64,000 nucleotides of DNA from Streptomyces shenzhenensis (GTDB lineage: Bacteria; Actinomycetota; Actinomycetes; Streptomycetales; Streptomycetaceae). Positions 8,862 through 17,469 of the stretch are shown one piece after another; the first letter of the stretch is position 1; each line of letters starts with the position of its first letter. Location: the NCBI RefSeq assembly GCF_003688995.1, contig NZ_PENI01000023.1, positions 62,001 through 126,000 of the forward strand, given 5' to 3'. Under the pieces are notes generated by a model. That model did not search any database and was not told the DNA's origin. It saw only the letters and a program-made list of their open reading frames with translations. The position numbers were made by a program, and so were the translations under genes.

Positions 8862-9757
8862 CACGCCTCACCTCCGGCCATGGCCGCCAGGGAGTCCATG
8901 TTGAACTGGTGGCCCCAGATGCTGCCCGCGTCATGGCGGCCGACCTTCCACGTCGCGTCGTCGACGAGCAGGCCGTCGTAGCCGTACTCGATCGCGAAGC
9001 CCGACGGGGTGACGACATAGAAGGAGGTCATCCGGTCGTTGGTGTGCTCGCCGAGGCTCATCTGCACCGGGTAGGAGCTCTTCTGGACGATGTCCAGGGC
9101 CCGTCCCACCTGGTCCAGCGTGCCGACCTCGATCATCAGGTGTCCGATCCCGGCGGGCACGCCGGTGAAGGTCCCGAAGGCCGCGGTGTGGTGGCGGGGG
9201 TTGCAGTGCAGGAAGTAGGCCTCGTTGTCGCCCATGGCAACCGTGTCGGACAGACGGAACCCGAGTACGTCCTGGTAGAAGGCAGAGGACTGCTGCGCGT
9301 CAGACGCGAACAGGAAGACGTGGCCCAGGCCGAGGTCGCCGCACACGAAGCTGACGCCGCGCGGCGACACGAACGGCTCGTTGCTGAGCTCGTGACCGAC
9401 GTGCGCCTCGATCAGGAAGCCGTCGTTGTCCCTGAACGTGATCAGGCGCTGGACGCGGCGGGCGCGGGCCAGCTCGTGGTTCTCGTCGACCTTGATCCCC
9501 CGGTCGGTCAAGGTGGTGGCGAGCTCGTCGAGGGCCTGGAGGGTCGCGACGTCGAACCCGATCGCCAGCAGCGAGTCCGGCCCGGCCTGCCCGTCCTCGA
9601 CCACGAGCCGGAACGCGCGCTCGTCGGTGCGGAACATCAAGGTCGAGTCGTCGGGTCCGGCGACCAGCTGCGCACCGAGCACGCTGGTGCCGAATTCCTT
9701 CCACTGGTCCAGCGGACCACGGACCACCAGATAGCCGAGGGATTCGATCTTGCTCAT
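8861..9757 (-). CDS. Type I extradiol ring-cleavage dioxygenase (BphC-like)
   Basis: 298-residue two-domain vicinal-oxygen-chelate dioxygenase that cleaves a catechol next to its hydroxyls (meta cleavage). The three Fe(II) ligands fall in GHVFLFAS (His), GHLMIEVG (His) and FAIEYGYDG (Glu). The N-terminal half is the non-catalytic repeat. The ATG at 9757 has AAGGAG seven bases upstream; in-frame upstream sequence has no family resemblance. It is the first gene of the leftward operon, facing the hydrolase gene across a 257-bp divergent promoter carrying two palindromes. Confidence 0.92.
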   Translation of the reverse strand: MSKIESLGYLVVRGPLDQWKEFGTSVLGAQLVAGPDDSTLMFRTDERAFRLVVEDGQAGPDSLLAIGFDVATLQALDELATTLTDRGIKVDENHELARARRVQRLITFRDNDGFLIEAHVGHELSNEPFVSPRGVSFVCGDLGLGHVFLFASDAQQSSAFYQDVLGFRLSDTVAMGDNEAYFLHCNPRHHTAAFGTFTGVPAGIGHLMIEVGTLDQVGRALDIVQKSSYPVQMSLGEHTNDRMTSFYVVTPSGFAIEYGYDGLLVDDATWKVGRHDAGSIWGHQFNMDSLAAMAGGEA

Positions 9758-9836
9758 GGTTCTCCTTGGGGAGGCTCTGCGGCGCACTCGCCGGTGCCGA
9801 GGAGTATGTGCCGCCGGGCACGTCCTGCCGCTGTGG

Positions 9837-9855
9837 CGTTCCGGCGGCCGGAACG
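9837..9855. promoter_or_regulatory. Palindrome 1 in dioxygenase/hydrolase divergent promoter
   Basis: CGTTCCGG-CGG-CCGGAACG is a perfect 8+8 inverted repeat with a 3-bp centre. It shares the core GTTCCGG-NGN-CCGGAAC with the site at 9957-9973. It lies about 80 bp upstream of the extradiol dioxygenase ATG. GTTCCG/CGGAAC arms are the kind of sequence bound by IclR-type dimers, so the regulator at 3178 is the first candidate. Confidence 0.65.
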
Positions 9856-9956
9856 GATCCTCGGCGTGGGCCCGGAAGACGACGGTGTGCGGCGTCACGG
9901 CGCCAAGGCCGGTGTCCCAGTGCCGGGGCGGGAGCCGGGCAGGCGACGAATCCAGG

Positions 9957-9973
9957 GTTCCGGTGTCCGGAAC
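9957..9973. promoter_or_regulatory. Palindrome 2 in dioxygenase/hydrolase divergent promoter
   Basis: GTTCCGG-TGT-CCGGAAC is a perfect 7+7 inverted repeat, matching palindrome 1 except in the 3-bp centre. It ends 41 bp before the hydrolase ATG. The two centres are 119 bp apart, so one site serves each gene of the divergent pair, or the two could support DNA looping. Confidence 0.65.
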
Positions 9974-10014
9974 ACCTTCGGGCCGCCCCGCCCGGATGGC
10001 CGTAGAAGAAGGAC

Positions 10015-10863
10015 ATGACTGATACCAACGCCGTTCAGGTCGCTGCCGGATTCGTCGACGTCCCGAATTTCCGAGTTCACTACGTCGAGGCCGGCACCGG
10101 GCACCCGGTCGTGCTGCTGCACGGCAGCGGGCCGGGAGCCACGGGAACGACCAACTTCGCCCCGAACATCGGGCCTTTGGCGGAGAAGTTCCGCGTGATC
10201 GCGGTCGACATGCCCGGGTGGGGTGAGAGCGACACCCAGACCGAGGAGACCGGCCGCGACCATGTACGGGTTCTGGTCGATCTGCTGGACAAGCTCGGGA
10301 TCGACAAGGCGGCCCTGGTCGGGAACTCGATGGGCGGGACGACCGCCGTATCGACCGCGATCCTGCACCCAGACCGGGTCTCGCACCTGATCACCATGGG
10401 CACGCCGGCGCCGTTGCAGGGGGCGTTCTCCCCGAGCGGCCTCACCGAGGGCCTCAAGATCCTCATGCACGCCTACCGGGAACCGACGCCGGAGAACATG
10501 AAGCGGCTGGTCCAGGTCATGTGCTTCGATCAGCAGGTAGCCACGGACGAGCTCGCCCAGGCACGGTCGGCCGCCGCGCTGGCACGCCCCGAGCACCTGG
10601 ACAGCTGGAACTCCCAGTTCGACGGACCGCCCAGGATTCCCCCGTACTTCGAGCTCGCCGGGCGGATGGGCGCCATCATCGCCCCCTCGCTGATCATCCA
10701 CGGGCGCGACGACCGGGTCGTCCACTACGAGAACAGCCTGCACCTGGTGACTCGGATCCCCGACAGCCGCATGGTGCTGTTCAACCGCTGCGGCCACTGG
10801 GCCCAGATCGAGCACGCCACCGAGTTCAACCGGCTGGTCTCCGGCTTCGTCGTCGGCCAGTGA
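10015..10863 (+). CDS. Meta-cleavage-product hydrolase (alpha/beta hydrolase, BphD/MhpC-like)
   Basis: 282-residue alpha/beta hydrolase expected to hydrolyse the carbon-carbon bond of the 2-hydroxy-6-oxo-dienoate made by the extradiol dioxygenase. Visible features are the HGSGPGATG oxyanion segment, the nucleophile elbow GNSMGG (Ser), the acid in HGRDDRVV (Asp) and the terminal His in CGHWAQIEH. These are hallmark residues of the BphD/MhpC family and the length is typical. ATG at 10015 is preceded by GAAGAAGGAC. It is transcribed away from the dioxygenase operon. Products would be a carboxylic acid and 2-hydroxypenta-2,4-dienoate; no enzymes for the latter are in the window. Confidence 0.9.
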   Translation: MTDTNAVQVAAGFVDVPNFRVHYVEAGTGHPVVLLHGSGPGATGTTNFAPNIGPLAEKFRVIAVDMPGWGESDTQTEETGRDHVRVLVDLLDKLGIDKAALVGNSMGGTTAVSTAILHPDRVSHLITMGTPAPLQGAFSPSGLTEGLKILMHAYREPTPENMKRLVQVMCFDQQVATDELAQARSAAALARPEHLDSWNSQFDGPPRIPPYFELAGRMGAIIAPSLIIHGRDDRVVHYENSLHLVTRIPDSRMVLFNRCGHWAQIEHATEFNRLVSGFVVGQ

Positions 10864-10990
10864 CCCGCCGAACGCCTGGATGAGCAGGCAGGGGAGGTGG
10901 TCATGCCGTGCTGAAGAGCGGCGGTTCGTCCGACCTGCTGAGGCATGCCGATCCGCTCCTACGATGGGCATACGGACGGTGATCAGCCAG

Positions 10991-12217
10991 ATGACCAAGG
11001 CCCCCGATTCTCACCCCGGCCCCGACCCCGACCTCGGCCCGGGCCAACGGCCAGGCGGCCTGGCCGGGGTTCATCCCGTCGTCCGCACCCACGGCTCCCG
11101 AGTCGGCGCAGTCGACGGCACCCACCAGCTCTCATCAGGAAGCGTACGAGGGACCCCATTGTCATCGCCCACCGACCAGCAGACCGCGCGCCCCACCGTC
11201 ACCGTCCCACCCAAGATCATCGCCAAGGCGCTGGCGTCCTTCCCGCTCTACTTCGTGATCATGTTCAGCCTCTGTTACGTCAGCGCCTTCCATGCGCCCC
11301 ACCCCAACGATCTGCGGCTCGTGCTGGCAGGTCCCGCCGCGACCACCGAACCGATCGCACAAGCACTGGACACCGCCAGTCCCGGTGCCTTCGACATCAC
11401 CACCGTGGTCGACGCCGGTGAGGCCCGCACTCAGGTCGAAAACCGCCAGGCGGCGGGCGCGGTCATCATCGGCCGGGACGTGACGGTCCTCGTCGCCGGC
11501 GGTGGCGGAGCATCGCTCAAGGCGGCGGTGACCGAGGCCGGCTCGGCGATCGCCACCCAGGCGAAACTCTCCATGGCCACCGATGACGTCAGCCCGCTTC
11601 CCCGCACCGACACCACGGGCACGGGGATCTTCTACTTCTTGATCATTTGCAGTATGGCCGGTTATCTCACCAGCACGATCCTCACCCAGGCCGCAGCGCA
11701 CCTGCGGCTGCGGACGAAATACGCCGTCATCGCCGGCGCGTCCGCGGTGGGGCCGGTGATCGCCTTCGCGATCGCCTCGTACTTCCTGGGCACCTATGGC
11801 TTGGGCCTGGGCGGAATGGCGCAGGTGCTCGGGGTCGCCGCGGCCTATACCTTCCTGTGCGGCACCATCGGGATCCTGAGCCAGCAACTCCTCGGCGCGA
11901 ACGCCATGATGCTCGTCATGGCCCTCGTGGTCTTCCTGAACTTCCCCAGTGCCGGCGGAGCGGTGCCGGCGAGCATGCTGCCTGACTTTTGGCAGTTCAT
12001 CCACTTTGTCTGGTTCGGATCCGGAACCCTGGAGACGCTCCGGTCCATCGTGTACTTCGAAGGACACGGCGTGGCCCGTTGGCTGCTGCAACTCGGCATC
12101 TGGGTCGTCCTCGCTGCCGCCCTCTCGGCCGTCCTCGGACGGCGGAGCGCACGTGCCCCCAGGGATCCGGCCGCTCGGCAGGAGCCGGTCGTCGACAGCG
12201 GTGTCCCCGTCGTCTGA
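10991..12217 (+). CDS. DUF3533/YhgE-Pip-like membrane protein
   Basis: Integral membrane protein of about 408 residues with an ABC-2-permease-like layout. After a proline-rich N-terminus comes one transmembrane helix (SFPLYFVIMFSLCYVSAF), an extracytoplasmic domain of about 120 residues, then about five or six helices (GIFYFLIICSMAGYL onward), ending in an Arg-rich tail. This matches the DUF3533 family, whose role is not established; export has been proposed for relatives. The start is uncertain: ATG 10991 is used, but the first 55 codons are low-complexity and a later start near 11160 is possible. It lies 127 bp downstream of the hydrolase and may be cotranscribed, perhaps handling a toxic aromatic intermediate. 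Confidence 0.7.
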   Translation: MTKAPDSHPGPDPDLGPGQRPGGLAGVHPVVRTHGSRVGAVDGTHQLSSGSVRGTPLSSPTDQQTARPTVTVPPKIIAKALASFPLYFVIMFSLCYVSAFHAPHPNDLRLVLAGPAATTEPIAQALDTASPGAFDITTVVDAGEARTQVENRQAAGAVIIGRDVTVLVAGGGGASLKAAVTEAGSAIATQAKLSMATDDVSPLPRTDTTGTGIFYFLIICSMAGYLTSTILTQAAAHLRLRTKYAVIAGASAVGPVIAFAIASYFLGTYGLGLGGMAQVLGVAAAYTFLCGTIGILSQQLLGANAMMLVMALVVFLNFPSAGGAVPASMLPDFWQFIHFVWFGSGTLETLRSIVYFEGHGVARWLLQLGIWVVLAAALSAVLGRRSARAPRDPAARQEPVVDSGVPVV

Positions 12218-12407
12218 GCACATCTGGCTGCAAGGCCGTAGGCGACCCTGCAACGGAAGTGCAAGTGGCTGCCCGAGACGGTGACCAGTCGCCTCGGCGC
12301 ACTTGATCGCTCCTGCCTCGTCGGGGCGATGATGCGGCAGGCACTCCACCTTCAGCAGTACCGCGGTCAGTCGGCCGAGGTGATCCAGTGGGACCAGGCC
12401 GAGGAGT

Positions 12408-13670
12408 GGTTTGAACTGTCGGGCGCCATGCATCCGGTCCTGCTTCGCGCAGGCGGTCTTTTCGGGCCTGTCCCCGCTGGTCATCGAGGATGTGGTCGAC
12501 GAGGGTGTGCGGATCGTGGTGCGGGCACGGACTGGGCGGGACACTGCGGTCTGCCCGGCGTGCGGGGCTCCGTCGCAACGCGTTCACGGCTATCACTGGC
12601 GGACAATCGCGGACGTGCCGGTCGATGAACGACGGGTGGTGGTCCGTGTGCGGGTGCGGCGTCTGGTGTGTCCCACCCGCGGCTGTCGCCACACCTTCCG
12701 CGAACAGGTGCCCGGTGTGCTGGGCCGGTACCAGCGACGTACGACCCGCCTGACCAGGCAAGTCAAGGCCGTGGTCAAGGAGTTGGCGGGCCGGGCCGGG
12801 GCACGTCTGCCGGCGATATTGGCAATGAGCCTGTCGCGTCACACAGCCCTGCGCGCCCTGCTGCGGATCCCGTTGCCCACGGGGCGGATGTCCCGTGTGA
12901 TCGGCGTCGACGACTTCGCACTGCGTCGGCGGCACCGCTGCTGACACTCTGGAGGCGTGGCTGCGCGAGCATCCGGGCGTCGAGATCGTATGCCGTGACG
13001 GCTCGGCGACCTACGCTGAGCCATCCGTCGTGCCCTGCCTGACGCGGTGCAGGTCGCGGACCGGTGGCATGCGTGGCACAACCTGTGCGAAGCCGTCCTG
13101 AGCGAGGTCAAGGCGCACAGCACCTGTTGGGCCACCGTGCTGGACGCACCCATCTACGACGGGCCCCGCGCCCAGACCACCCTGGAACGCTGGCACCAGG
13201 TCCACGGCCTGCTCGACCAGGGCGTCGGCCTGCTCGAATGTGCCCGCCGCCTCCAACTGGCCCTGAACACCGTCAAACGCTACCCACGCGCCGACCGGCC
13301 CGAGCGCGTGCTCCGCGTCCCCAAGTACCGCGTCGGCCTCGTCGACCCTTACCGCGAGCACCTGCGCAAACGCCTGGCCGGGGACCCCGGGGTCCCCGTC
13401 AAGCACCTCTTCGAAGAGATCAAAGCCCTCGGCTTCACGGGCTGCCTGAACCCCCTGGCACAAGTACATCAACCAGGGCCGTGCGGACGCCGACCGCAGC
13501 CATATCTCCCCGCGCAGGCTCGCCAGGATGCTGCTGACCAGACCCGACAACCTCAAGGCCGAGCAACACCAGCTCCTGGCGAAGATCACCATTGCCTGCC
13601 CTGAAATGACCCAACTGGCAGCCAGCATCAGGGACGTCGCCCCGCTCCTTACGCCGCACGCCGACAACGC
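12408..13670 (+). mobile_element. Degenerate ISL3-family transposase (pseudogene)
   Basis: Remnant of an ISL3-type transposase covering nearly its full length in at least four reading-frame segments. The first (12450-12944) has the N-terminal zinc-finger region (CPACGAPSQRVHGYHW, CPTRGCRHTF) and RVIGVDDFALRRRHR, the start of the catalytic domain. A deletion and stop follow. Segment two has EAWLREHPGVEIVCRDGSATYAE, segment three VQVADRWHAWHNLCEAVLSEVKAHS through KALGFTG, segment four INQGRAD..SPRRLARMLLTRP. The shifts at about 12940, 13020 and 13450 make it inactive. Its target-flanking repeats were not resolved. With the IS256 remnant it brackets the aromatic block. Confidence 0.85.
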
Positions 13671-13720
13671 CGGCCGTGACGCGCCGCGCCCCCGTGTCCG
13701 CCCGAGCCGCGATCCGGTGG

Positions 13721-14788
13721 TCAGCCCAGGTGGCCCACCCGGAACGTGGTCGTGTACTCCCGCTCCTCACCGGGGGACAGAAACGTCATGGACCCGTCCT
13801 CCCGGGCCGCGGCCTCGCCCTGCACATGGTGCGTGGACGGTTCGAAGCCGACCGCGTAGGCACCCTCGCGCAGGTGCAGCCACTGGAAGAAGGACGGGAA
13901 CTGGGCTGTGTCGAACTCCAACTCGAAGTAGACGCCGAGGCGTTCGTTGACCAGGCGGGGCCGGACCAGGCCCGCCGCGTCGGGCTCCAGTTCGTGCTCG
14001 TAGACCTGCTCGACGAAGCCCGGCAGCGGGGCGGGCATCTCGGTGTGGGACACACCCTGCTCGGCGACGCTGCTGCTGCGCCACAGGGTGCGGTGCGGCG
14101 GCAACTCGTAGCGCGCGCCCTCGTCGAGGAAGGGCCAGCCGACGTTGACGTGGTACAGGTACATGTGCGGTGTCGGGTCGAAGCCGGCGTTGCGCACCCG
14201 GTCGATCAGGCGGATCTCGCTGCCGCCGAGGTCGGCCTCGATGCGGCGGGTGAGCCGCAGGTGCTCCCCGAAGATCGCGGCCTGGCGCACCTCGCCCTCC
14301 GCCCAGAGCACGCAGCGGCCGTCGTCCTGCCACCGCTCGCCGTACCCGGTGAGCCGGGCCGGCAGGTTGGCGACCCGCCCGTGGAGGGCGTGCACGGCCG
14401 TGCGCCGCGGCGGATAGCGGTACTGCGAGGCGTCCACCTCGGCGCCGAAGAGCGTGTGGTCCAGGCCCGCGGTGAGCAGCAGCCCCGAGAAGCTGCGCAT
14501 CATGGACAGGCCGTCGTCGTCGCGGTACTCGTGCAGTCCGGGGTGCCTGAAGCCCGTCGCCGAGCGCCAGCCGAAGCCCCGGCCCTCGAACTCGGCCCCG
14601 CCGAGGTCCATGGCCCGGTCCACGAGCACGTCGAACGACAGTCCGGCACCGGTCCGGAACTCCAGCGTGCGGACGCCGCGTTCGGAGCCGTCGTCCAGGA
14701 CGACGGACCGCACCCCGCCCGCCGCGCTCAGGTCGCCCGCGTGCCGGGCGAGGGACTGTTGGTCGTGGGAACGTCCGTACAGCTTCAC
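13721..14788 (-). CDS. DUF4432 / aldose-1-epimerase-like protein
   Basis: 355-residue beta-sandwich protein of the DUF4432 family, related to galactose mutarotases. Recognisable parts are FRTGAGLSFDVLVDRAMDLG, FSGLLLTAGLDHTL, the His-containing VHALHGRVANLPA, HMYLYHVNVGWPFLDEGA and the late EPSTHHVQGEAAAREDGSM. Family members sit in sugar-acid operons but a reaction is not firmly assigned; sugar epimerisation or mutarotation is the inference. The GTG start overlaps the upstream SDR stop (GTGA), and codons further upstream lie inside that gene. It is the last gene of the leftward operon beginning at 18677. Confidence 0.78.
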   Translation of the reverse strand: MKLYGRSHDQQSLARHAGDLSAAGGVRSVVLDDGSERGVRTLEFRTGAGLSFDVLVDRAMDLGGAEFEGRGFGWRSATGFRHPGLHEYRDDDGLSMMRSFSGLLLTAGLDHTLFGAEVDASQYRYPPRRTAVHALHGRVANLPARLTGYGERWQDDGRCVLWAEGEVRQAAIFGEHLRLTRRIEADLGGSEIRLIDRVRNAGFDPTPHMYLYHVNVGWPFLDEGARYELPPHRTLWRSSSVAEQGVSHTEMPAPLPGFVEQVYEHELEPDAAGLVRPRLVNERLGVYFELEFDTAQFPSFFQWLHLREGAYAVGFEPSTHHVQGEAAAREDGSMTFLSPGEEREYTTTFRVGHLG

Positions 14789-15531
14789 GCCATCACCCAC
14801 CCTCCGTTGACCTCGACGCACTGACCCGTGACGAACGAGGCGTCGGGGCCGGTGAGGAAGGACACCACCGAGGCCAGTTCCTCCGGCCGCCCGCGCCGCT
14901 TCAGGGCCTGGTGGTCGAGCACGTGGTGCCGGTAGGCCTCGGGGTCCTCGTGGATGTTCTCGGCCGCGGTCGGAAAGGCTCCGGGGGAGACGCAGTTGAC
15001 GCGGATCTCGGCGGGACCCAGTTCCCGGGCGAGGGCGCGGGTCAGGGCGACGGCGGCACCCTTGGTGGAGATGTAGGCGGCCAGTGAGTCCCAGCCGCCG
15101 TGCAGGGTGATCGACGCGACGTTGACGATCGCCCCGCCGCCCCCGTCCGTCATGTGCCGCGCGGCGGCCTGGGCGGCGACCCAGTACGCACGCTGGTTGA
15201 CCGCCACGACCTCCTCGTACTCGGCGAGCGGTACGTCGAGGAAGGCCCGGCTCGGGTACACGGCCGCGTTGTTGACCAGCACGCGCAGCGCGCCCAGTTC
15301 GGTCACCGTCCGTCCGACGGCCTCCTCGATCGCCTGCGCGTCGCGCAGGTCGGTGGTGAGCGCGAGCACGCGCGCGCCGGTCTTCTCCACCAGCGCGGCG
15401 GTGCTCTCCAGGGACTCGGTGTCGCGGTCGAGTACGGCGACGTCGTGTCCGTCGGTGGCCAGCCGGACGGCGGTGGCCCGGCCGAGGGCGCCGCCGGCAC
15501 CGGTCACGAGTGCGGCTCGGGGTTGCTTCAT
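14785..15531 (-). CDS. Short-chain dehydrogenase/reductase
   Basis: 248-residue classical SDR. It has TGAGGALGRA for the dinucleotide, VNNAAVYP (NNA motif), active-site Ser in NVASITLHGG and Tyr-x3-Lys in AAYISTKGA, and the terminal VTGQCVEVNGGW segment. Oxidises or reduces a secondary alcohol or ketone with NAD(P)H; the substrate is unknown. GAGAGG lies upstream of the ATG. It lies between the enoyl-CoA hydratase and DUF4432 genes, overlapping the latter, so it probably acts on a CoA-bound or sugar-derived intermediate of the same pathway. Confidence 0.87.
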   Translation of the reverse strand: MKQPRAALVTGAGGALGRATAVRLATDGHDVAVLDRDTESLESTAALVEKTGARVLALTTDLRDAQAIEEAVGRTVTELGALRVLVNNAAVYPSRAFLDVPLAEYEEVVAVNQRAYWVAAQAAARHMTDGGGGAIVNVASITLHGGWDSLAAYISTKGAAVALTRALARELGPAEIRVNCVSPGAFPTAAENIHEDPEAYRHHVLDHQALKRRGRPEELASVVSFLTGPDASFVTGQCVEVNGGWVMA

Positions 15532-15541
15532 GACGTTCCTC

Positions 15542-16348
15542 TCAGCGCTTGCGGAAGACGGGGCTGCGCTTCTCGGTGAACGCGCGGCGGCCCTCCGCGG
15601 CGTCCTCGGTGGCGAAGCAGATGGTCTGCAGGTCGCGCTCGTAGGCGAGCGCCTGGTCCTCGGGCAGGTTCCCGGCGGCGCGCAGGTTGATCTTCGCGGT
15701 CTCGGCCGCCACGGGGGCGCGGGAGGCGATCACGGCGGCGAGGGTGCGGGCCCGGTCGAGCAGCCCGGCGCGGGGCACGACCTCGCTCACCAGGTGCCAG
15801 TCCAGTGCCCTGTTCGCCTCGATGCGTTCGCCGGTGAGCAGCATCAGCGCCGCGTTGCTCGGCCCGGCCGCGCGGCTGAGGAAGGCGGCCATGCCACCGC
15901 CTCCGATCCAGCCGAGCGTGATCTCCGGGGCCCCGAAGGACGCCGTGTCCGCGGCGAGCCGGATGTCGCAGGACAGCGCGGTTTCGAGTCCTCCGCCCAG
16001 TGCGTAGCCGCCGACCGCGGCGACGGTGGGAGTGCGGGCGGTGCGGATGGCGTCGCAGTAGTCGACGCGGTTGCGGAAGTCCCACGGGGTGGCGTACTGG
16101 TCGAGTGCGCCAATGTCCGAGCCGACGCTGAAGGAGCGCTCTCCGGCGCCGGTGACGACCACGGCCCGGACGTCGTCCGTGGCGTCGCACCACTCGATCG
16201 CCCGCACCAACGCACGGGACATCTCGGGGGTGACGGCGTTGAGTTTGGCGGGCCGGTTCAGGGTCAGGGTGGCGACGCGGTCCGAGACGTCCAGCAGGAC
16301 GTGCTCAGTGCCGAGTTCGGGCGGCTCGAGGGGGCCGGTGTCGGTCAT
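15542..16348 (-). CDS. Enoyl-CoA hydratase/isomerase family protein
   Basis: 268-residue crotonase-fold enzyme. The two oxyanion-hole segments are visible: ERSFSVGSDIGAL and YALGGGLETALSCDIRLAA. A Glu sits in the active-site region APEITLGWIGGGGMA, as in hydratases and isomerases. The ATG overlaps the upstream stop (ATGA). Together with the CoA-transferase at 17466 this suggests a pathway in which an acid is activated by CoA transfer and then hydrated, isomerised or cleaved. The actual acyl-CoA is unknown. Confidence 0.85.
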   Translation of the reverse strand: MTDTGPLEPPELGTEHVLLDVSDRVATLTLNRPAKLNAVTPEMSRALVRAIEWCDATDDVRAVVVTGAGERSFSVGSDIGALDQYATPWDFRNRVDYCDAIRTARTPTVAAVGGYALGGGLETALSCDIRLAADTASFGAPEITLGWIGGGGMAAFLSRAAGPSNAALMLLTGERIEANRALDWHLVSEVVPRAGLLDRARTLAAVIASRAPVAAETAKINLRAAGNLPEDQALAYERDLQTICFATEDAAEGRRAFTEKRSPVFRKR

Positions 16349-17469
16349 GACTGTCGTTCCTTGGGGGTCCGGCTCGTCCGGTACAGGGTGCGTATCCGGG
16401 CGAGTGCTTCACGGTGGTCGGTCTCGCCGGCGAGCGCGGCGCGCACGGTGGCCGACGCGGCGGTCTGGAAGCCGATGTAGCCGGCGTGCCGGGGGCGCAC
16501 CCAGGCCTGCTCGCAGGTGGCGGCGGTGCGTCGGTAGAAGTCGGCGGCGACGGTTTCGGGGGAGGTCCAGGCGGTGCGGGCGCTTGGCTGTCCGCTGTGC
16601 CGAGGCAGGAAGTTGCCCTGTGCCGCGGGGGACATCAGCCAGCGCACGTGGGCGAGGAGTTCGGGGGACGGCGTGCAGCGGGCGCTGAGCGCGATTCCCG
16701 TGCCGCCGAGCGTGGAGCCCGGGCGCCCGCCCGCCGTCACGCTGGGGGCGTCGGTGAAGGTCAGGCGGTCGGCGTAGGTGACGTAGCCGTACACCAGCGG
16801 GCAGTGTGCCAGCCGGTCCGTGGCGGCCATGAGTTCCAGCAACCCGATCGGGTTGAGTGTGCGGGTTTCGGGTGGGGCGAGGGCATCGAGGGCGGCCATC
16901 AGGTCGAGGACCGCGAGCCCCGTGTCGTCGCCGATCAGCTCGTCGGGGTCGGTGGCCGGCTCCTCTCCCATGGCGACTGCGACGGAGGCGAAGGTGAGGA
17001 AGGCGTGCGGCCCGGCGAGGGACAGGGCCACGGGGGCCCGGTGGGCCAGGCCGCGGACCTCGTCCCAGCTGCGGGGCGCCGCGCCGACGAGGTCGGTCCG
17101 GGTGGCCGCGACCTGGGTGGCGGCGTCCAGCGGCAGCGCCCACTGACGGCCGTCCATGGCGTACGACCGCATGGTGGGGCCGATGGAGGCGGCGCCCCAG
17201 CGGGCCAGTTCCTCCGGGGTGAACAGGTCGTCGAGCGGCCGCAGGCACCTGGTGTGCAGAGCCTCGCCGAGGTGGGGGTGGTCGAGGACGACGAGGTCGT
17301 AGCGGGCGCACAACTCGTCGATCGGGTGGGACTCGAAGCCCTCCAGCGGCTGTACGTCCCAGTGGACGAGGCCACCCGCGGAGGCGGCGAGGGCGTCGTA
17401 CCCGCGGGGGTGGTCCCATGTCAGTCCGGTGTACGCGGGTCCGGTGTGCGTCGGTCGGGTCTGCGTCAT
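16345..17469 (-). CDS. Solute-binding-protein-like protein without export signal
   Basis: 374-residue protein with the fold signature of family-1 extracellular solute-binding proteins: two lobes, segments such as DELCARYDLVVLDHPHLGEAL, RQWALPLDAATQVAATRTDLV, SWDEVRGLA, GYVTYADRL and LLAHVRWLMSPAAQGNFLPRHSGQPS. Unlike transporter receptors it has no signal peptide or lipobox: the N-terminus is MTQTRPTHTGPAYTG. No permease is nearby. It sits inside an enzyme operon with ATGA overlaps on both sides, between CoA-transferase and enoyl-CoA hydratase genes. It is therefore probably a cytoplasmic ligand-binding or catalytic derivative. Function not known. Confidence 0.72.
   Translation of the reverse strand: MTQTRPTHTGPAYTGLTWDHPRGYDALAASAGGLVHWDVQPLEGFESHPIDELCARYDLVVLDHPHLGEALHTRCLRPLDDLFTPEELARWGAASIGPTMRSYAMDGRQWALPLDAATQVAATRTDLVGAAPRSWDEVRGLAHRAPVALSLAGPHAFLTFASVAVAMGEEPATDPDELIGDDTGLAVLDLMAALDALAPPETRTLNPIGLLELMAATDRLAHCPLVYGYVTYADRLTFTDAPSVTAGGRPGSTLGGTGIALSARCTPSPELLAHVRWLMSPAAQGNFLPRHSGQPSARTAWTSPETVAADFYRRTAATCEQAWVRPRHAGYIGFQTAASATVRAALAGETDHREALARIRTLYRTSRTPKERQS

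Noticed and set aside
13721..14824. Long open frame on the plus strand opposite the DUF4432 gene
   Set aside because: High GC leaves antisense frames open; no motifs, and the minus-strand protein is convincingly conserved.
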